This document shows, one piece after another, positions 36,991-50,003 of a stretch of DNA of 64,000 bases. The DNA lies in assembly GCA_003439945.1 (NCBI GenBank), contig QVRM01002356.1, positions 124,001 to 188,000 on the forward strand, read 5' to 3'. Positions within the stretch are counted from its first letter, which is position 1; every line of letters begins with the position of its first letter. The stretch comes from Dermanyssus gallinae (Eukaryota > Arthropoda > Arachnida > Mesostigmata > Dermanyssidae). A program made the translations under genes and the position numbers. The notes beneath the pieces were generated by a model. The model searched no databases. It was not told the origin of the DNA and was given only the letters and a program-made list of their open reading frames with translations.

Positions 36991-38085
36991 CGGTTTCATA
37001 TGCATAGACCTTGTAAATATATGTATATATATATATATACATATATATAATGTAAGCTTAAACAATTTTGCGAAGTATTATGCCTACGGAAATCGCACTT
37101 GCACTTGTTCCTACACTCTGTCGAACATCAGCTAGGCGTGCAACAACTTTTGCAGTGCCCTCTGTATCCTTAGTCTAGTCAACACATACTTACTCGTACA
37201 TGCCGCCTCCCTGAACCTGCAACCTTAAACACACTAGATGCCTAACTACGACACAAATTTTCGTGTGACGATTAAAACAGTGACTTTTGATTGCACAGTC
37301 GGAATCAGGCTTGTTGTATAGGTATATCTGGAATAGAAACTGTTGTGCTTTGTATACGGGGACACACACTCTGATTTTGTTAGTAATATTTTTCAACATG
37401 CTTTTACCTATAGTTGTTGTAAATTTTGAAAATGCCGTACTGGTAGACATCTCCGTTTGTGTGTATATTTGCAAGTGTGTTGCCTCATATATTGTTCGGC
37501 ATGCTAACAAACGCACCAAATGCTGTTTTGAAGTTCTTGTGACTATCAATAACCGCTGTGATTATCGTTCTTGTAAAGTGCTTACACAAAGCACATCTTG
37601 AATTTTGGCGAGAGCGATTTTCCGCTTCGTTGTTTGACTCACCCTTTTACAACTATTTTTATTTACCGAGAACATACGCGTTGTGAAATTAAGTTCCGTC
37701 AATAAACTACGTTTGAAATTGAATTAAAAACAATTAATTTTATAAGAGAGGGAGAGGGAGAAAATATCATAATGGGAGGCATTCACTTGCAGGTAAATAA
37801 AATGTAATATTCATTTCATTTAATACTTGTAGTTTTGCACACGTAAATTGTGAGAGATCTATGCCTTGAATATACGTGGCACGCATACAATCTATAATAT
37901 ATACAGCTAAATTGAGCCAACAGCTACAAAATAGAGAAAGCAACTAAAATAACGAATGGCATTGTACTGTTCGTTGTTTGTATGCATACATACACAAACA
38001 ACAACCAGCAAACAAACGATAGAATTGTTGCAGATGCGTACAATGCGTACCTAGCTTGCGTGTGTTTTTGCTTGTTGGTTTTCAG
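36991..38085. other. Gene B intron 1, remainder
   Basis: AT-rich intron. A 104-codon frame at 37287-37601 is Cys-containing with a hydrophobic stretch (LLVIFFNMLLPIVVV) but has no splice or family support. Confidence 0.35.
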
Positions 38086-38199
38086 CGGTCATGCAGCAAG
38101 ACGATGTCACGGTGGTGGACTTCGGCAGCGACAACCGGCAACAAAACATCATCCTTCTTAACGTGCCCGGTGTGCCTCGACCACTGAAATTGGAACATG
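38086..38199 (+). CDS. Gene B exon 2 (114 nt)
   Basis: Acceptor GTTGGTTTTCAG, donor G|GTTAGT. Phase 1 at both ends, no stop in frame. It encodes S-VMQQDDVTVVDFGSDNRQ, then a segment with ILLNVPGVPRPL and KLEH. GC content is higher than the flanking intron, as expected for coding sequence. It holds no cysteine. The acidic start suggests a propeptide or the start of the mature protein. Confidence 0.7.
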
Positions 38200-38699
38200 G
38201 TTAGTCCATAGTAGTAGTAGTAGTAATAGCAGAAGCGGCACGAAAGTGTACCGCTGGAAATGGTTATATCAATAAATCCCTAATATTAAAAAAAAGTAAA
38301 AGCGGCACGAGTGCACAGAGAATACCAGTGCTTAGACGCAGACATCTTTCACCATACACACACACACATAACTATTCGAATTCTTATTCGAGAACGTATT
38401 AACCATTCGTTTCTGTATACAGCATGCATAGTAAAAGTAACCACATTGCAAGCAATTCTTGGCAAGTTGCACGAAACGGAGTAAACTAGAGCTTTTTTAG
38501 CTTCCACCTTAGCATGTGGGATAATTACACAGTTAGAGCCATTAGAATCACTGACAATGGTAATCCTTTAAAAGCAATGAGTTTCCTTTTTTTTTAGATT
38601 TACCGTAAGGCAGTTGCCCGTGTACGGATTTTTCATGTCATGGCTAAGTTTACTCTACTCCGGCATTTACCTTGTCTAAATTGGAAACCATGCAAACCA

Positions 38700-38785
38700 A
38701 TTTAAGAGTGGCCGGTCTAGGTCTCGAACCCAGTCCTCCCGAATGCAAGGCAAAGGCTTTGCCACTAAGCCACCTTGCTCGGTTA
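38700..38785 (-). repeat. tRNA-derived SINE or tRNA pseudogene
   Basis: Minus strand: box A TGGCTTAGTGG and box B GGTTCGAGACC spaced as in a tRNA. The two ends do not pair as an acceptor stem, so it is a SINE head or pseudogene rather than a functional tRNA. Confidence 0.65.
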
Positions 38786-38924
38786 ACTTATTAAAGCAAT
38801 TATTGCCTGTCTTCTATTGTCTAAAGTAAAGTTTTCGGGCTGACCCTCAGCCAAGATTTAACGTCCACGGAACTGTTTTTCACATTGCTTCATAGACGGA
38901 CCCCCATACATACAAATGTGCAAT

Positions 38925-39005
38925 GGTGGGGCTCGAACCCGCGCACCTATGTGTCTCCTCCGGTTGGGAGGCGCAGACTTAAACCACCACGCCACCGGGC
39001 TCGAC
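38925..39005 (-). repeat. tRNA-derived SINE, second type
   Basis: Minus strand: box A TGGCGTGGTGG, box B GGTTCGAGCCC, with GAGCCCGGTGGCG at the start. It differs from the SINE 220 bp away, so two families lie in tandem in gene B intron 2. Confidence 0.65.
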
Positions 39006-39009
39006 TGTC

Positions 39010-40794
39010 TTCTATTGTCTATCTATAGAACATGTTCTATACTGCTACAAGATTGTAGTTCTAAGATAAGTCACCAACTAAAAAGTAACTAGAATTCTAA
39101 TAATAGAGAAATGATAACTAACCAAACTGCGTCACACTAGGGAAGTCCTAGTTTGGTTTTTTTTTTTAATCAACAAACGTAACACAAGCTAGAAGATCAA
39201 TTATCGCTACTCCATGGAAATGTACGCAATCCGTGCGTGTAGGACAAATATATTATTTTCGCCGTTTTGCTTTAATAAAAAAATAAAACTAACAAGTAAC
39301 GTGCATTTCGTGTCCGAAACATGGCTAAGACCCTTTGAAGCCGTGTCCCCCTCAAACCTGGTAGTGGAATTTCCACGTTTACTATCTTATACCAAGACGG
39401 CCTCTTCACAGCCCGCCTGACAAGGAACCCGCGTAAATCAGAAGTTGCGCGTCCATCCTTTCGCAAAAATATATTTGATCATTAACGAATGCGTACCAAT
39501 TAGAACTCGAATCCCGAGCAGCCGCACAAGCCATGGTGGAATGAAACATTCAAGTGCATGAGAACGGCAACACTTCTCACTGTTCACAACAAGAAAACTT
39601 CAGCGCAAGTGCGTCTGTTGTAACCAGCTGGACGCTGGGCCACATAAACATTGGACAGGCCATATAAAAAGACGAACACACCAACAGGACTATTTGCTCC
39701 AATCCGAACGCTGGTTGGACCTCAGCTGTAGTACTTTAATTGTAGGTCCATATATGCGTTAGGAAGAAGAGCTACAAAGAATAATTGTAAAGTTGTTTAG
39801 ACTGATTCGATGGGATAGCGGCAATAGTGCCAAGCCTAGGCCTGGTATCAGTATATCGAGGAAAGGCGGATGCGAATATGCATGCTGGAGAAGAGGATAT
39901 CGTAAATGCTTTTGAGGCGTACTTTAGTGTAAAGCCTGATTATTTACAAACCACGAGCGGCCCACTTGAATTTTTGCAGCGAGCCCTCCTGGCACCGGCC
40001 TTTGCAGTGAGTTACAGTGACCCAGAAACACTTGAACAGAAGTTATGACTTTATTTGTTCCACCTTATAAGCAATACACGATTTTCTGGTAAGGTGTGTT
40101 TCTGGTAACCAATCATTAAGTAGATTTCACTGGTGAAGTACCACTTACGAAGCGTACCTTTGAGCATTAGGATGAAACGCTAGTCACCCATAATTAGTGT
40201 AATTTCCATGCGGGCAGTCGCTCTTATATCGATAGCATGTATCTGACTATGGCAAAACCTGATAACTGAGAAGGGGCCACCTAGTGCCCAACCGTATTTG
40301 CACGTGAAGGAGCTCCACTTTGTATTACTGTTATCACCGTAGGATCTAGCGAATTAAGTGCGGCTCAGGCCTAGGCAAGTGCTCATCACCATCATGAACG
40401 CTTGCCTGGCCATCTAGCCAATAGCGTTCACCCATCTCAAATGCTAGTAGACGAGAAGGTTTTCTGCAAGACCCATACTTAAATAAACACGATTTGGAAT
40501 ATGTCTTACAAACAAAGGAAGGTATGAACATGCAAATACCTAGTAATGCGTTTATAGATATTTCTCATTTTCTTCTCGAGACCGAACTGTTGGGTTTACC
40601 TTTGTCTAAAAGAAATTCCCTACCTGCCGTGATTGAGCGATAGAGGCCAGGCTCAACCAGAATCAAAATATTGGCGGGCTTCTTGTTAAAATTTATTAAA
40701 TTCACGAGTTAAAAGAAGTTATATATAAATATAAATACTATATTTATTAAAATGACATTTAAGTGTTACAGCGAGATGTAATTAACTATCAACA

Positions 40795-40840
<46 letters not shown>

Positions 40841-41090
40841 GCTTCTTGTTAAGATAGATTAAATTTGCGACTTAAAACAAAGAAAAAAAAAATATATATA
40901 TATATATAGTATGAAGGCGGATCGGCAAGTACTAGTAAGTTCACATTTACAAATAAAATCGAAGCCACAAAGGTATTTTAGTTTATTTTCTTAGAAAAGC
41001 TACACATAAGCTAATTGGTGGCGGCGTTTATTGTTTGAGTTTGATTCAACGAAGTGAGGAAAACAAAGTTCGGCAATTTTTAAGGAACCG
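39010..41090. other. Gene B intron 2, no gene recognised
   Basis: TA runs at 40797-40837 and 40893-40909. A 73-codon frame at 39827 has no known family. Confidence 0.4.
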
Positions 41091-41092
41091 AA

Positions 41093-41935
41093 AATGGAGG
41101 AGCAACAAATCGGCATTAAACTCTGTGTGAAAAATCAAATCACATATTTTGAAGTGATGGAAGTGTTAGGCACTGCTTTCGGTGCTCAAGCAGTGTCCCA
41201 AAACACTATATATACGTGATACCGTCAAAAAAAGACGGAAGATGGGAATTCTTCTCGTTTGGGAAGGCTTTTGACGTTAACAACAGAATGCAGAGTTTAA
41301 AAATTCATGATAGATACCTTATGGAACAGCTGTAATAGTATTGACCAATATTTTATGCGTCAGGAGATTGGCAGGAAAGATCGTCACGAAAGGGTTAATT
41401 TCCAACAAATGAACGCCTGTCGGGAAATGTCCGGGTTTAACATTTAAGCGGTAACAGAAGACCCTGCTACTGGTTAAAGGTGTGATTGCTTTAGAGAGTG
41501 ATTACAAAAGACTTAAGAAAGAGAGGGTCGATCAAAGAGCTTCGGACAGAGCAAATCCAACACCAAGCTTATTTAGATATCTTTTTCAACAACAAGGGAA
41601 TAATTTTCTACAATTTTTTGCCACCCGGGTTCGGTCAATAAGGTAAACTATCGCAGGAGGCCTAAACTGTGGGCAAATAACTCTTGAATCCTTTAACATG
41701 AAAACGCACCGGCGCACACGTCATTAATGATTTCGGATTATTTGGTGAAAATATCGGTTTCTACATTTTTGCAACCTCCCTATTCGCCGCGCCTAGGCCC
41801 CTGCAACTTTTTTCTATACCCACAGATAAAGAATTTTAAGGGGAACACGTTTCGAGATTATAGATGAGATAAATAGTTAATAGAAAAAAAGGCAAGAGAA
41901 GCTCAACTCCACTCCGAAAAACGCTTTGTAAGATT
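41093..41935 (+). pseudogene. Decayed mariner
   Basis: Starts MEEQQIGIKLCVKNQIT, matching the N-terminus of the mariner at 50004 (MDQRTCIKFCVKNEIK), and ends with FLQPPYSPRLGPCNFF, the PPYSPDLAPCDFF motif with the catalytic Asp replaced (DL to RL). Many stops between. Confidence 0.7.
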
Positions 41936-41939
41936 TTCA

Positions 41940-42620
41940 TTGAGTTGCCGTTTTAATTACACCAGAGAGTTTCTTGGAAGGGAAGGGGGATGTCAAACTT
42001 ATACAAAGGAAAATACAAAATAAACTGATTTAGTATTAAGATTAAGCAGGCCACAAATAAGATGGGTTAAACAGATGCAGCTGGTGAAGACGGTATTAAA
42101 GGTAAGAACGCAGTGTAGAGTTCGCAGTTAGGTATATTGGGCACTATAGTCAGCAATGGGCAAGAACGAGGGTACTGACTAAAATGGTAAAAACGAGGGT
42201 AACAACTCATATGCAAGCAACTAACAATTGGCAATGGGATCCATACGGGGTTTGGCAAATATATATGGAAAAGTAGGAAATGAGCTGGGTGATATGAGCA
42301 TACGATACTTTAAGAGCAAGCGGGTTTTTGGCAGATGCTAGAGCAGGATATAAGATATAACCAGCTAAATATAGGGAGGTGGAAAGTATTGAATTTTAAG
42401 CTTGTGAGTTAAGAAGAATAAGTTATTTAAACACATTGTAAAAGAATGTACAACTTTAAGAAGAAGGAGTGATAAAGACCTTTCAGAGGCCCTAGGTTTA
42501 AAACCAAATGTTAGAAAGAACCAGGGCAATATTACAAAGAAGAAGTTGTCCGAATGGAAGGCTAATACTCAGTAGGTATTGGAGGACACGTTGATGATAT
42601 GGATGCGTAGGTAATATATA
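41940..42620 (+). pseudogene. LINE-B 3' part, decayed copy
   Basis: Aligns with 8876-9510 (TTGCCGTTTTAATT, AGTTTCTTGGA, CAAACTTATACAAAG, ATGGGTTAAACAGATGCAGCTGGT, AGAATGTACA). It shows the family's 3' end after GATATTACAAAG, which the copy at 5487 lacks. Confidence 0.75.
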
Positions 42621-43849
42621 CACTGCCGCTCTAAGCGCCTCTGATATTAAAATATTTGCTGGCACGTTTGCATTCGTTTAGTGACATTTTCAATTACGGT
42701 TTGGCATAAGAGCGACCCGGTCCCAGTGAGTGATGCAGTGTCTCACATTATCTTTTAAGGCCTGGATGACATTAGGTTAGTTAATAAAAACTTTTAACTC
42801 AGAAAAATAATTCCAAAAGCGGTTCATCAAATTACAATTGGGGCTGCCAATTTGGTCATTCCACGACACGGAAATTCCGCATGCAATATTGCTACCGTTT
42901 GATGTGTGACAAGTGGCGCCGTCCTGTTGGAACCACAAGAACCCTCAAAAACGTCAATGCAATCATTGTCAGACAGACTGAGACATAGGAACCCTATATT
43001 CGGCTCTGATTAGATAAGGTAAACAATTCGCCTAAATAGACACAACACATAGTGCGTCCATGGACCTTCCCTACACTTGAGCTGATCACATCATCATAAC
43101 CTAATAGAAACTGAGAATATTATTATCTTACTTATCGCGAGATACCTATAACACAGTGAAATCTTTCCCTGTCCATTATTCTGCGCCTGGTTAGCGGCGT
43201 ACGTCATTTTAATTTTTTTGGGACAGCACAGGCAACAATCTTTGCTCAGTAGCAGTGGCACTAGTCATGGGTGTCATCCACCGGGGCGTCTCCGGTTCGC
43301 TTCCCGTTGTTGATCGAATTTTCTTTGAGCAATGCTCACTAAGAATAGATGATAAGCCACACCGCAGAGAATCAGCGGGCCGTGCTACCACAATAACTGT
43401 TGCGAACGCCCTAGATATATATGAACACGTCTGGCCCTTGCGTGCCTTGAACATGCATACCTCACGGCGATTCCCAGCTCGTAGGGGACGCATGGGGAAT
43501 AGTCTAGAATTAAAAAAACGTTTTATAATCTTAGTACACTCTAGTAGCCCAGAATTTAGTTAATTAAGGAACACCATTGTGCAACGATAAAATGCTACTG
43601 TAATAACTGAACTTCTTGTCGCAACTGGCAGCACCCATGGTGCGCACGAAACAGGACTGCTCAACCACGTGTTCGCTTTTTGTAATGTAACATAAGTATT
43701 TCACTAATATGCATCGATTGTATATGCACATATGTTTGTGTAATAAAAGGCAACAACGAGATATATCATGCTGAATAAAATGGTATATAGATATATTGAA
43801 ATAAAAGCGCCTAAAAACATAGCCATATATTTACGTATATGATTAACAG
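42621..43849. other. Gene B intron 2, end; no gene recognised
   Basis: A 102-codon frame at 43255-43563 overlaps a minus-strand frame and has no known family. At 43830-43849 the branch/acceptor region TTACGTATATGATTAACAG matches that of exon 3b exactly. Confidence 0.4.
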
Positions 43850-43960
43850 GAATGATACGTGAAATGAGTGACAAAGATATAGCTGAGTTCAAGCGGTCCC
43901 AGGCGGACGTCGAGGCTCGGAATATCAAACTACAGCAACAATTCAACCATGACATGAGAG
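43850..43960 (+). CDS. Gene B exon 3a (111 nt)
   Basis: Acceptor TATATGATTAACAG, donor G|GTGAGA, phase 1 at both ends. Encodes G-MIREMSDKDIAEFKRSQ then ADVEARNIKLQQQFNHDMR. Charged, heptad-like and probably helical or coiled-coil. A second copy (49872-49982) differs at several positions but keeps length, frame and both splice sites, which is strong evidence for selection on the exon. The two could be joined in one mRNA or used as alternatives. Confidence 0.78.
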
Positions 43961-43989
43961 GTGAGAACTTACTATGTAGTAGGTTTGTA

Positions 43990-44100
43990 GCGGCGGGGAC
44001 TTAAACGGCTAACGCATCGTTCAAAACGGGGCGTTACCATGACAACCATGATTAGCAAAACAATCGCAAGTTCGAGCCCCGACCCTCCTGGTTGTATTTG
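43990..44100 (+). repeat. Possible tRNA-derived SINE
   Basis: Box B-like AGTTCGAGCCCC at 44073 and a weak box A (GGCTAACGCATCG) 65 bp before. Low support. Confidence 0.3.
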
Positions 44101-44379
44101 TTGGACGTGGTTGTCATTGCCCTGCTGCTACATACCTCTACTAGAGAAAGCCTATATAAGTCTAGTAACGAGCACGCGAGGACGATAGATGCATTTAGAC
44201 GATATCGTGTCGCAGGCTACTCAGCCTACTACGAACGTCTAAAATGTGGTTGTCAGAGCGTTAAAAAAATATGAATAAAAAAGTTCGTCGCACTGCCTGG
44301 TTTCGAACTGCGTTGGTAGCAAGTCGCGCAACTGCAACATGCCACTCTCCATTGACAATGGAGCAGAATACCGCGTTGT

Positions 44380-45250
44380 TATTAAACTTTTTTGGAAGGC
44401 TTAACGGCAACGAACATTAAAGCCAGATTAGCGCAAATTACGGAACTAATGCACCGGCGTACAGTATTATCACATTGATTGCCTCGTTAAAAGAGGTAAC
44501 ATAGACGTGAAGAGACAGCACGTTTTGTACGGCCAAAAACAACTTGGGATGAGAAAACTGTGCTAGAAGTCTACAACTTCGTGAAGACTGACTGTGGATT
44601 GAAGCTGTTCAAATAGCGGAAAAGATAGGTAATAACTTTTGTGCAGTACTTCAAACATTACATCGTCATTTATGCAGAGACAATTAAAGCAAAGTAGCAA
44701 CGCACGAGCTATCAAATAAGCCAAAAACTGTCACTTGCTAGTTTGGAGCGCAATTTAGAACTGTTGAAACGAAATCCGCACGATTTTTTGGGCCGATTCG
44801 TAACCGACGACGAAATCTGGATTCACCACCTCACTCCAAAATAGGAACGTGGCACCAGTGAGTGGACCGCACGGGACAAAGGCCTTCCCCCAGGATAAAC
44901 ACATCTCGACCAGAAAAGGTCTTCGCGTTTACTTTCTGGGACGCAAAAGATATTCCATCAATGGACTACTATTCTACAAGTTTTTCTTCTTGATCTTTTT
45001 TATTCTTGGACACTCTGAAGCAACGCATGATAGCAACATGCCCCGCTATACATAAGAAGACGGTACTATTTCACCACGAAAATGCGCTCTCTTCTTGGCA
45101 CGCCCTTCTCGGCCAAATTTCCCATATTCTCCGGTCCTGGCCCCGTGTGGCTATTATCTGTTTGAAAACCTCAAAAAACATCTCTCCAGAAAGAGATAGC
45201 AGATCAAAAATGATGTGATATGCGTCATAGACGAGTATATTGCGTCCTAA
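44380..45250 (+). pseudogene. Decayed mariner
   Basis: Around 44790-44850 reads FLGRFVTDDEIWIHHLTPK, the first-Asp region of mariner transposase, followed by a decayed FTTKMRSLLGTPF (HQDNAPAH region). Frameshifts and stops throughout. In the gene B intron between exons 3a and 3b. Confidence 0.65.
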
Positions 45251-47074
45251 AGATTTCGAATAGTTCTTATATATATATATATATATATATAGAGTGTGTC
45301 CATAACTAGGCAGTCTCCTTCAGGCTTTAGTCTCGTTCTCGCAATTAGCATTTTGAGTATGCATCTTACCTCACGGTAGCGCTCATGCATGGGTTCGATC
45401 CTGGCTGTCGCTGCCCGAATGTTGGCGTCTCCCTCCTCTCTCCGCCGGCGTAACGTAATCCAACAACGAGTATGGTTTCTGCTGTACCGGTTGCAAGTCC
45501 TCTACGCCGTTTCTATATCGTACCACTACCAAAGAAGGCGACGCCATGTTATCCTTTCACAATCGCATGAGAGGCCCGGGCTTCGAGCACTTTCTCAAGC
45601 TTACGGACACTCTGGCCCAGGTCATGGAGAACATCTCCAAAGTCTTCTAAACCACAGTAATAGAGTAGCTCTATAGCACTGCTAATTCATTGACATCTAT
45701 TTACGTAAGACTCTTTTCCCCGCCCAATTGTAATCCTATCGGTACGTACCGGTGTATACATCGGTACGTACCGGTCCATCAGACCGCCGTTTTAGTTTTC
45801 AGTCCTTACGGCTCTCTGCAATACTTTCATTAGGTTCGGGGGGCAGGTAATTTCGGTCGCAATATGCTGCCTAGTCCAGGCCTTACTCTTGGCTAGGCGG
45901 AGCATCCTTGCTCTTGGTAACCGCTAAGACCGTGAACTCCTGTTTGTTCTTGCGGGCCATCTGGGACTGTGTTTTCTTGAGCAAAGCGGCGAAGGTGTTG
46001 CCCTCTGCCACTTTTTAATCGTGCCTTTAGGCCACGGATAAAGGAGACTTTCCCTGTGGCGACGTCAAGGCTCCTCGAGGGTGATGTACATATACAAGTG
46101 AGTGATCCTGATCATGCGAGAGCTCTTCAGGACTTTTAGAGTGGATTATCCCAGGCATTTGCTCATGCCTAACTACCCCCGCCACCACGTCGTGCTGTGA
46201 GCGGGTTTTCCAATCCGTCGAGCAATTTGAGCATAACGCTGTTGAAGATGGCCGTTGCTGACCCCGGCTGTAGGTCGTGCAGAGCCCTGACCGTATGAGA
46301 CTGGGACGCCAGGCCGTCAATTACCACTAAATTTAATCGGCCCTTTATAACAAACATAACCCGCAACTCCTGTGTGTTCCACGAATCTTTTGATCAACGT
46401 TCTAACATGACTAAGAGCTCCCTCGGGCCAACCAACTGACACGGCGAATTGACTCTTCTGTCGTTATAGCAAACAATAATTGCGGCATAACAATGGATCG
46501 ATCTTAGTGATACAGCGTCTAATCTTCTGGTGGCCGAGGGTTTGTTGACAAAAATGCTTAAACTTTAAAAAATCTTAGAGAAAAAAGTCCAACAAGGTGA
46601 AATCTCACGATGTACGCAGACTGGCTTCCAGTCGCCCACGGGCTAATATACGACCTGGGCAGACTTCCTGCAATCATGCGATTGTTCCAAGCAACGTGTG
46701 GCAATTTGCGCCATCTTGTAGAAATGTACTTGACCCATGCCATCCAACTGAGAGACAAAAACTAGGTGGTCCTGCCTTGATACCGCTCACAATTAACTGT
46801 TCGTGAAATCCCGGCAGAGTCTTCAAAGAAAATGGTCTAACGATGCATTCAGCTCAAACCCCGCACCAAACGTGAGACGCTTGAGCTAAATTTCTAACTT
46901 AGAAAACTCGGGTTTGTGGCTTTTGGTTTTTCAAATGGTCTTCAAAGCAATCAACAAAAAAATAGGCCTCTGCGCTAACGATGATTGTATTAGAATAGCC
47001 ACCGATCTCTTATTGTTGTTCAGTTATAATTAAAATGCGTTTTTGCCTCTATAGCGATACATTTCACACATGTA

Positions 47075-47114
<40 letters not shown>

Positions 47115-47880
47115 CAAGCATTATGATGATTTATTAATAATTTACAACACGTTAGCACACTCGGGAGTGCTCGCCTTAATAAAAAATGTGGTAAAAGGGT
47201 GTCATGTGAGGTTAAGATCCAGCTGTCCGTGTCCTTGCTTGTTGGCAGCCCCAGCTCTTATGGACTCGGTGCGAGCGGTATATCCTCAAAGTCCCTTGCA
47301 ACGTTAAGACGGTAGGATTTATAAGATTCCTCTTCGTGACGCCGAGCCCCGAGAGCGTACTCGCAGATTCGGAGTCCCATACACCACTCATAGAGATAGT
47401 GATAAAGTCGAATCTGCGAGGTTTTTGCGGGTACAAAACGGGCGCAAATTTTTTATACCGAACGTGCGAGGTTTTTGCGAGTAAAAATATATATACTTGT
47501 CAACTCCCTTTACAATCTAATCACTATTGCGCTGTCACGCTGTTTTTCGCTACTACCTCTGAGTCCACAAGAAGTGAACGAAGAAAAAGAAAAAGGCCTT
47601 TATGCCGCTATGACTCTAGTGGGACCTTGCGGCAGCACTGAGGTTTTATACGCTTCTATGAGAAGTTGATTGACTGTGTTGCTGTTGTTGTTGATTAACT
47701 CAACGACCGGCAAAGTGCACAGGGCATCGCTTTTATTACACCTCAGTAACGTAAATGCAAACACTAGTCAGATAGGTTGAGAGATAGATGCTTAAGTCTA
47801 ATATAGAACATTGATCGGATAAGTGTTACAATTGGCCCCAATAAATACAAAACAGACTGCGCTCATGAAGTGACCAGGGG
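45251..47880. other. Gene B intron 3a-3b, no gene recognised
   Basis: Includes a TA run at 45271-45290, two tandem copies of ATCGGTACGTACCGGT (45738-45777), a CT/TA run at 47074-47114 and a repeated TGCGAGGTTTTTGCG motif (about 47416 and 47464). A box-B-like GGGTTCGATCCTGG is at about 45391. Confidence 0.4.
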
Positions 47881-47889
47881 AAGCTGGAC

Positions 47890-48410
47890 CAAAAATCTGA
47901 TATTGGACCTCACGGCTTGCTTAGTTGTCGACATGGGGAGTTAACCGACTATACGGCTCAGGTTCTGACCGGATACGGCTAGTTCCAGAGCTACATAGTT
48001 AAGATGAAGAAAACTATTAGTGGCACCTGTGTGCTATGCGATTCTGGGGAAGCGAACGACGTGAAACACACTGTCCTAGACTGCGAGTCTCCTTGGAAAG
48101 CAAGGTGCGGGTTCCACTGCCGTGAAGAGCCGCCCCATCAAGAAGATGGTCAGCTATATGATGACCTCGTCGGGAACGTAAAACGAGGCGACGGACCTGT
48201 TCCACGTAATTTTGACGCTCAAGACAGCCAAGAAACCCGCTAGGCGGAAAAGGTTTACGCGGCAGTCTCGGGAGAGTGGTCGAGACGAGAAGCCGGGGAA
48301 GGTAGGAGGGGAAGTGCAGCTACGCCCTCAAGCTCTTGACGCATGTGTATATCTTAGCATAAGCTCCCTGGATCTGGATGCATGCAAATATGCAGAAAGG
48401 TAGTCGAAGG
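47890..48410 (+). pseudogene. LINE C-terminal zinc-cluster fragment
   Basis: The frame at 48004-48243 carries GTCVLCDSGEANDVKHTVLD with the final Cys next (CX2C...HX4C), the terminal zinc cluster of R1/I-type elements, then W-K-A-R. Neither the reverse transcriptase nor the tail is clear. Confidence 0.5.
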
Positions 48411-48649
48411 CATAGCTGAGCTAAAGAGAAATGGCAGGGACGCCTTTCCCATGGCTTTAAAAACATGCCAAGTATTACCGAGCCTGGGAGGATGGAGAGG
48501 AATCCGGGTTTAGTGGGATTGTGCATTCTGCATTCCTGTAACTTTCCAGAAAAAAGACTGCGCTTATGCAGGCTCACCACACTTTAGCTGTTAACATCAC
48601 CATAACATAATATAATCTAGGGAATATAATAATTATAATTATATATATA

Positions 48650-49600
48650 TAATGTGGCTCAAAAAGTAACTGCAAATTTATATGTGTTTTTGAAACGCCC
48701 GCCAGAGCTTCATAAAATGATTTCACTCATTGTTTTGGCTATACACATTCTGTCAAAAAAGGCCTTACTGCTGCGGAAACTGTCTGATACTTGGAGGGTA
48801 TTCGGCAAAAACAGCAAAGATTTTGTGCTACAAATGGTTTACCAAGTTCCGATCCGGCAATTTAACCGTTCCAAATGCATCCCGTTTATGACGGAATTGA
48901 CTATTACGCTCAAGGGAAACCGCCTGTGCGAAACTGCAAAACAGAATCCCCGATTGAATTAGCCATAAACTTCGGAGTGTAGCACACAACCATCGTCGCT
49001 CATCTTCACGTCCATTACTTCGCGTCAGAGTTGAACCAGTGGATAGCTCATTATTTGAGCGAGCGCAACAAAACGGAGAGTCTAGCAAGAGGCTCTTCTT
49101 GGCTAGCCAGACACAACAAGGTCCGTGATAAAAATGAGTATTTCGCAACTAGGAAACAATTTGACGTAAGACGTAGAAGATCCCGGTGTGCCTCACGTAA
49201 ATTTCTTCAGAAAACGCCAAAGACCTATTCGCGCAAGATTTCGCTCCGTGCTTGGTGAGATAGGTATCGGCCACTAGAAGTTTTTCCTAGTGGCCAAGCG
49301 TTAGACACGGGTGTCTACTGTGATATCTCAATCGAGTTTTTGCCGCCCTTTAACGAAAGAGACACAGTCTCTTAAATGGAAAGGAATTTATCTTCCACCA
49401 ATACAATGCGAGACCGCATGTGAGTTTAGCCAATCTCCGCAAGCTTCGATTTGAATTTGTTTTTGCATCTACATTACTCACTCGGAATCGCATCGTTGGG
49501 CTATCACCTATTCGGACATCTGCATAACTATCCAAACGGAAAGATATTCACTTCACGAGAAGCAGTAAAATTCTTCGAGATGCAGAAACCGGAGCTGTTT
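48650..49600 (+). pseudogene. Decayed mariner
   Basis: Around 49378-49440 reads EFIFHQYNARPHVSLANLRK, the HQDNARPH motif with Asp replaced by Tyr; the 5' part is an IRxxL-like N-terminal region in shifting frames. Dead. Confidence 0.55.
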
Positions 49601-49753
49601 ACCATATAAATCATATAATAGTCTGGTCCAGAGTTGGGGGACCAGAGTTGTGACTAACAACGGAGAGTAATTTTTGAACGAATAAAATCGGTTAACCCGT
49701 TCAATTTTTAGATTGATTCAAAGTTGAAACAATCCTGTTACTTTCTGTCCTAA

Positions 49754-49756
<3 letters not shown>

Positions 49757-49811
<55 letters not shown>
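49757..49811. repeat. (TA)n tract
   Basis: TA run 60 bp before gene B exon 3b. Confidence 0.95.
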
Positions 49812-49813
<2 letters not shown>

Positions 49814-49871
49814 AGAGAGAGAAAAAGACGAATAAAACTATTGTGTATATTTTTACGTATATGATTAACAG

Positions 49872-49982
49872 GAACGATACGCGAAATGAATGACAAAGAG
49901 ATGTCTGAGTTTAAGCGGTCTCAGGCGGACGTCGAAGCTCGGAATGTCAAACTACAGCATCAATTCAACCATGACATGAGAG
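49872..49982 (+). CDS. Gene B exon 3b (111 nt)
   Basis: Second copy of exon 3a with the same acceptor (TTTTTACGTATATGATTAACAG) and donor (GTGAGA). Encodes G-TIREMNDKEMSEFKRSQA then DVEARNVKLQHQFNHDMR. Similarity ends about 20 bp outside the exon on both sides, so the duplication is older than the one in gene A. A mariner is inserted only about 21 bp past the donor. Confidence 0.78.
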
Positions 49983-50003
49983 GTGAGAATTTATTATATA
50001 CAT

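Noticed and set aside
37287..37601. 104-codon frame with a hydrophobic stretch as a membrane protein
   Set aside because: Lies inside gene B intron 1, overlaps an equally long opposite frame, no supporting signals.
38704..38783. A functional tRNA gene
   Set aside because: Good A and B boxes, but the ends do not form an acceptor stem; called a SINE head instead.
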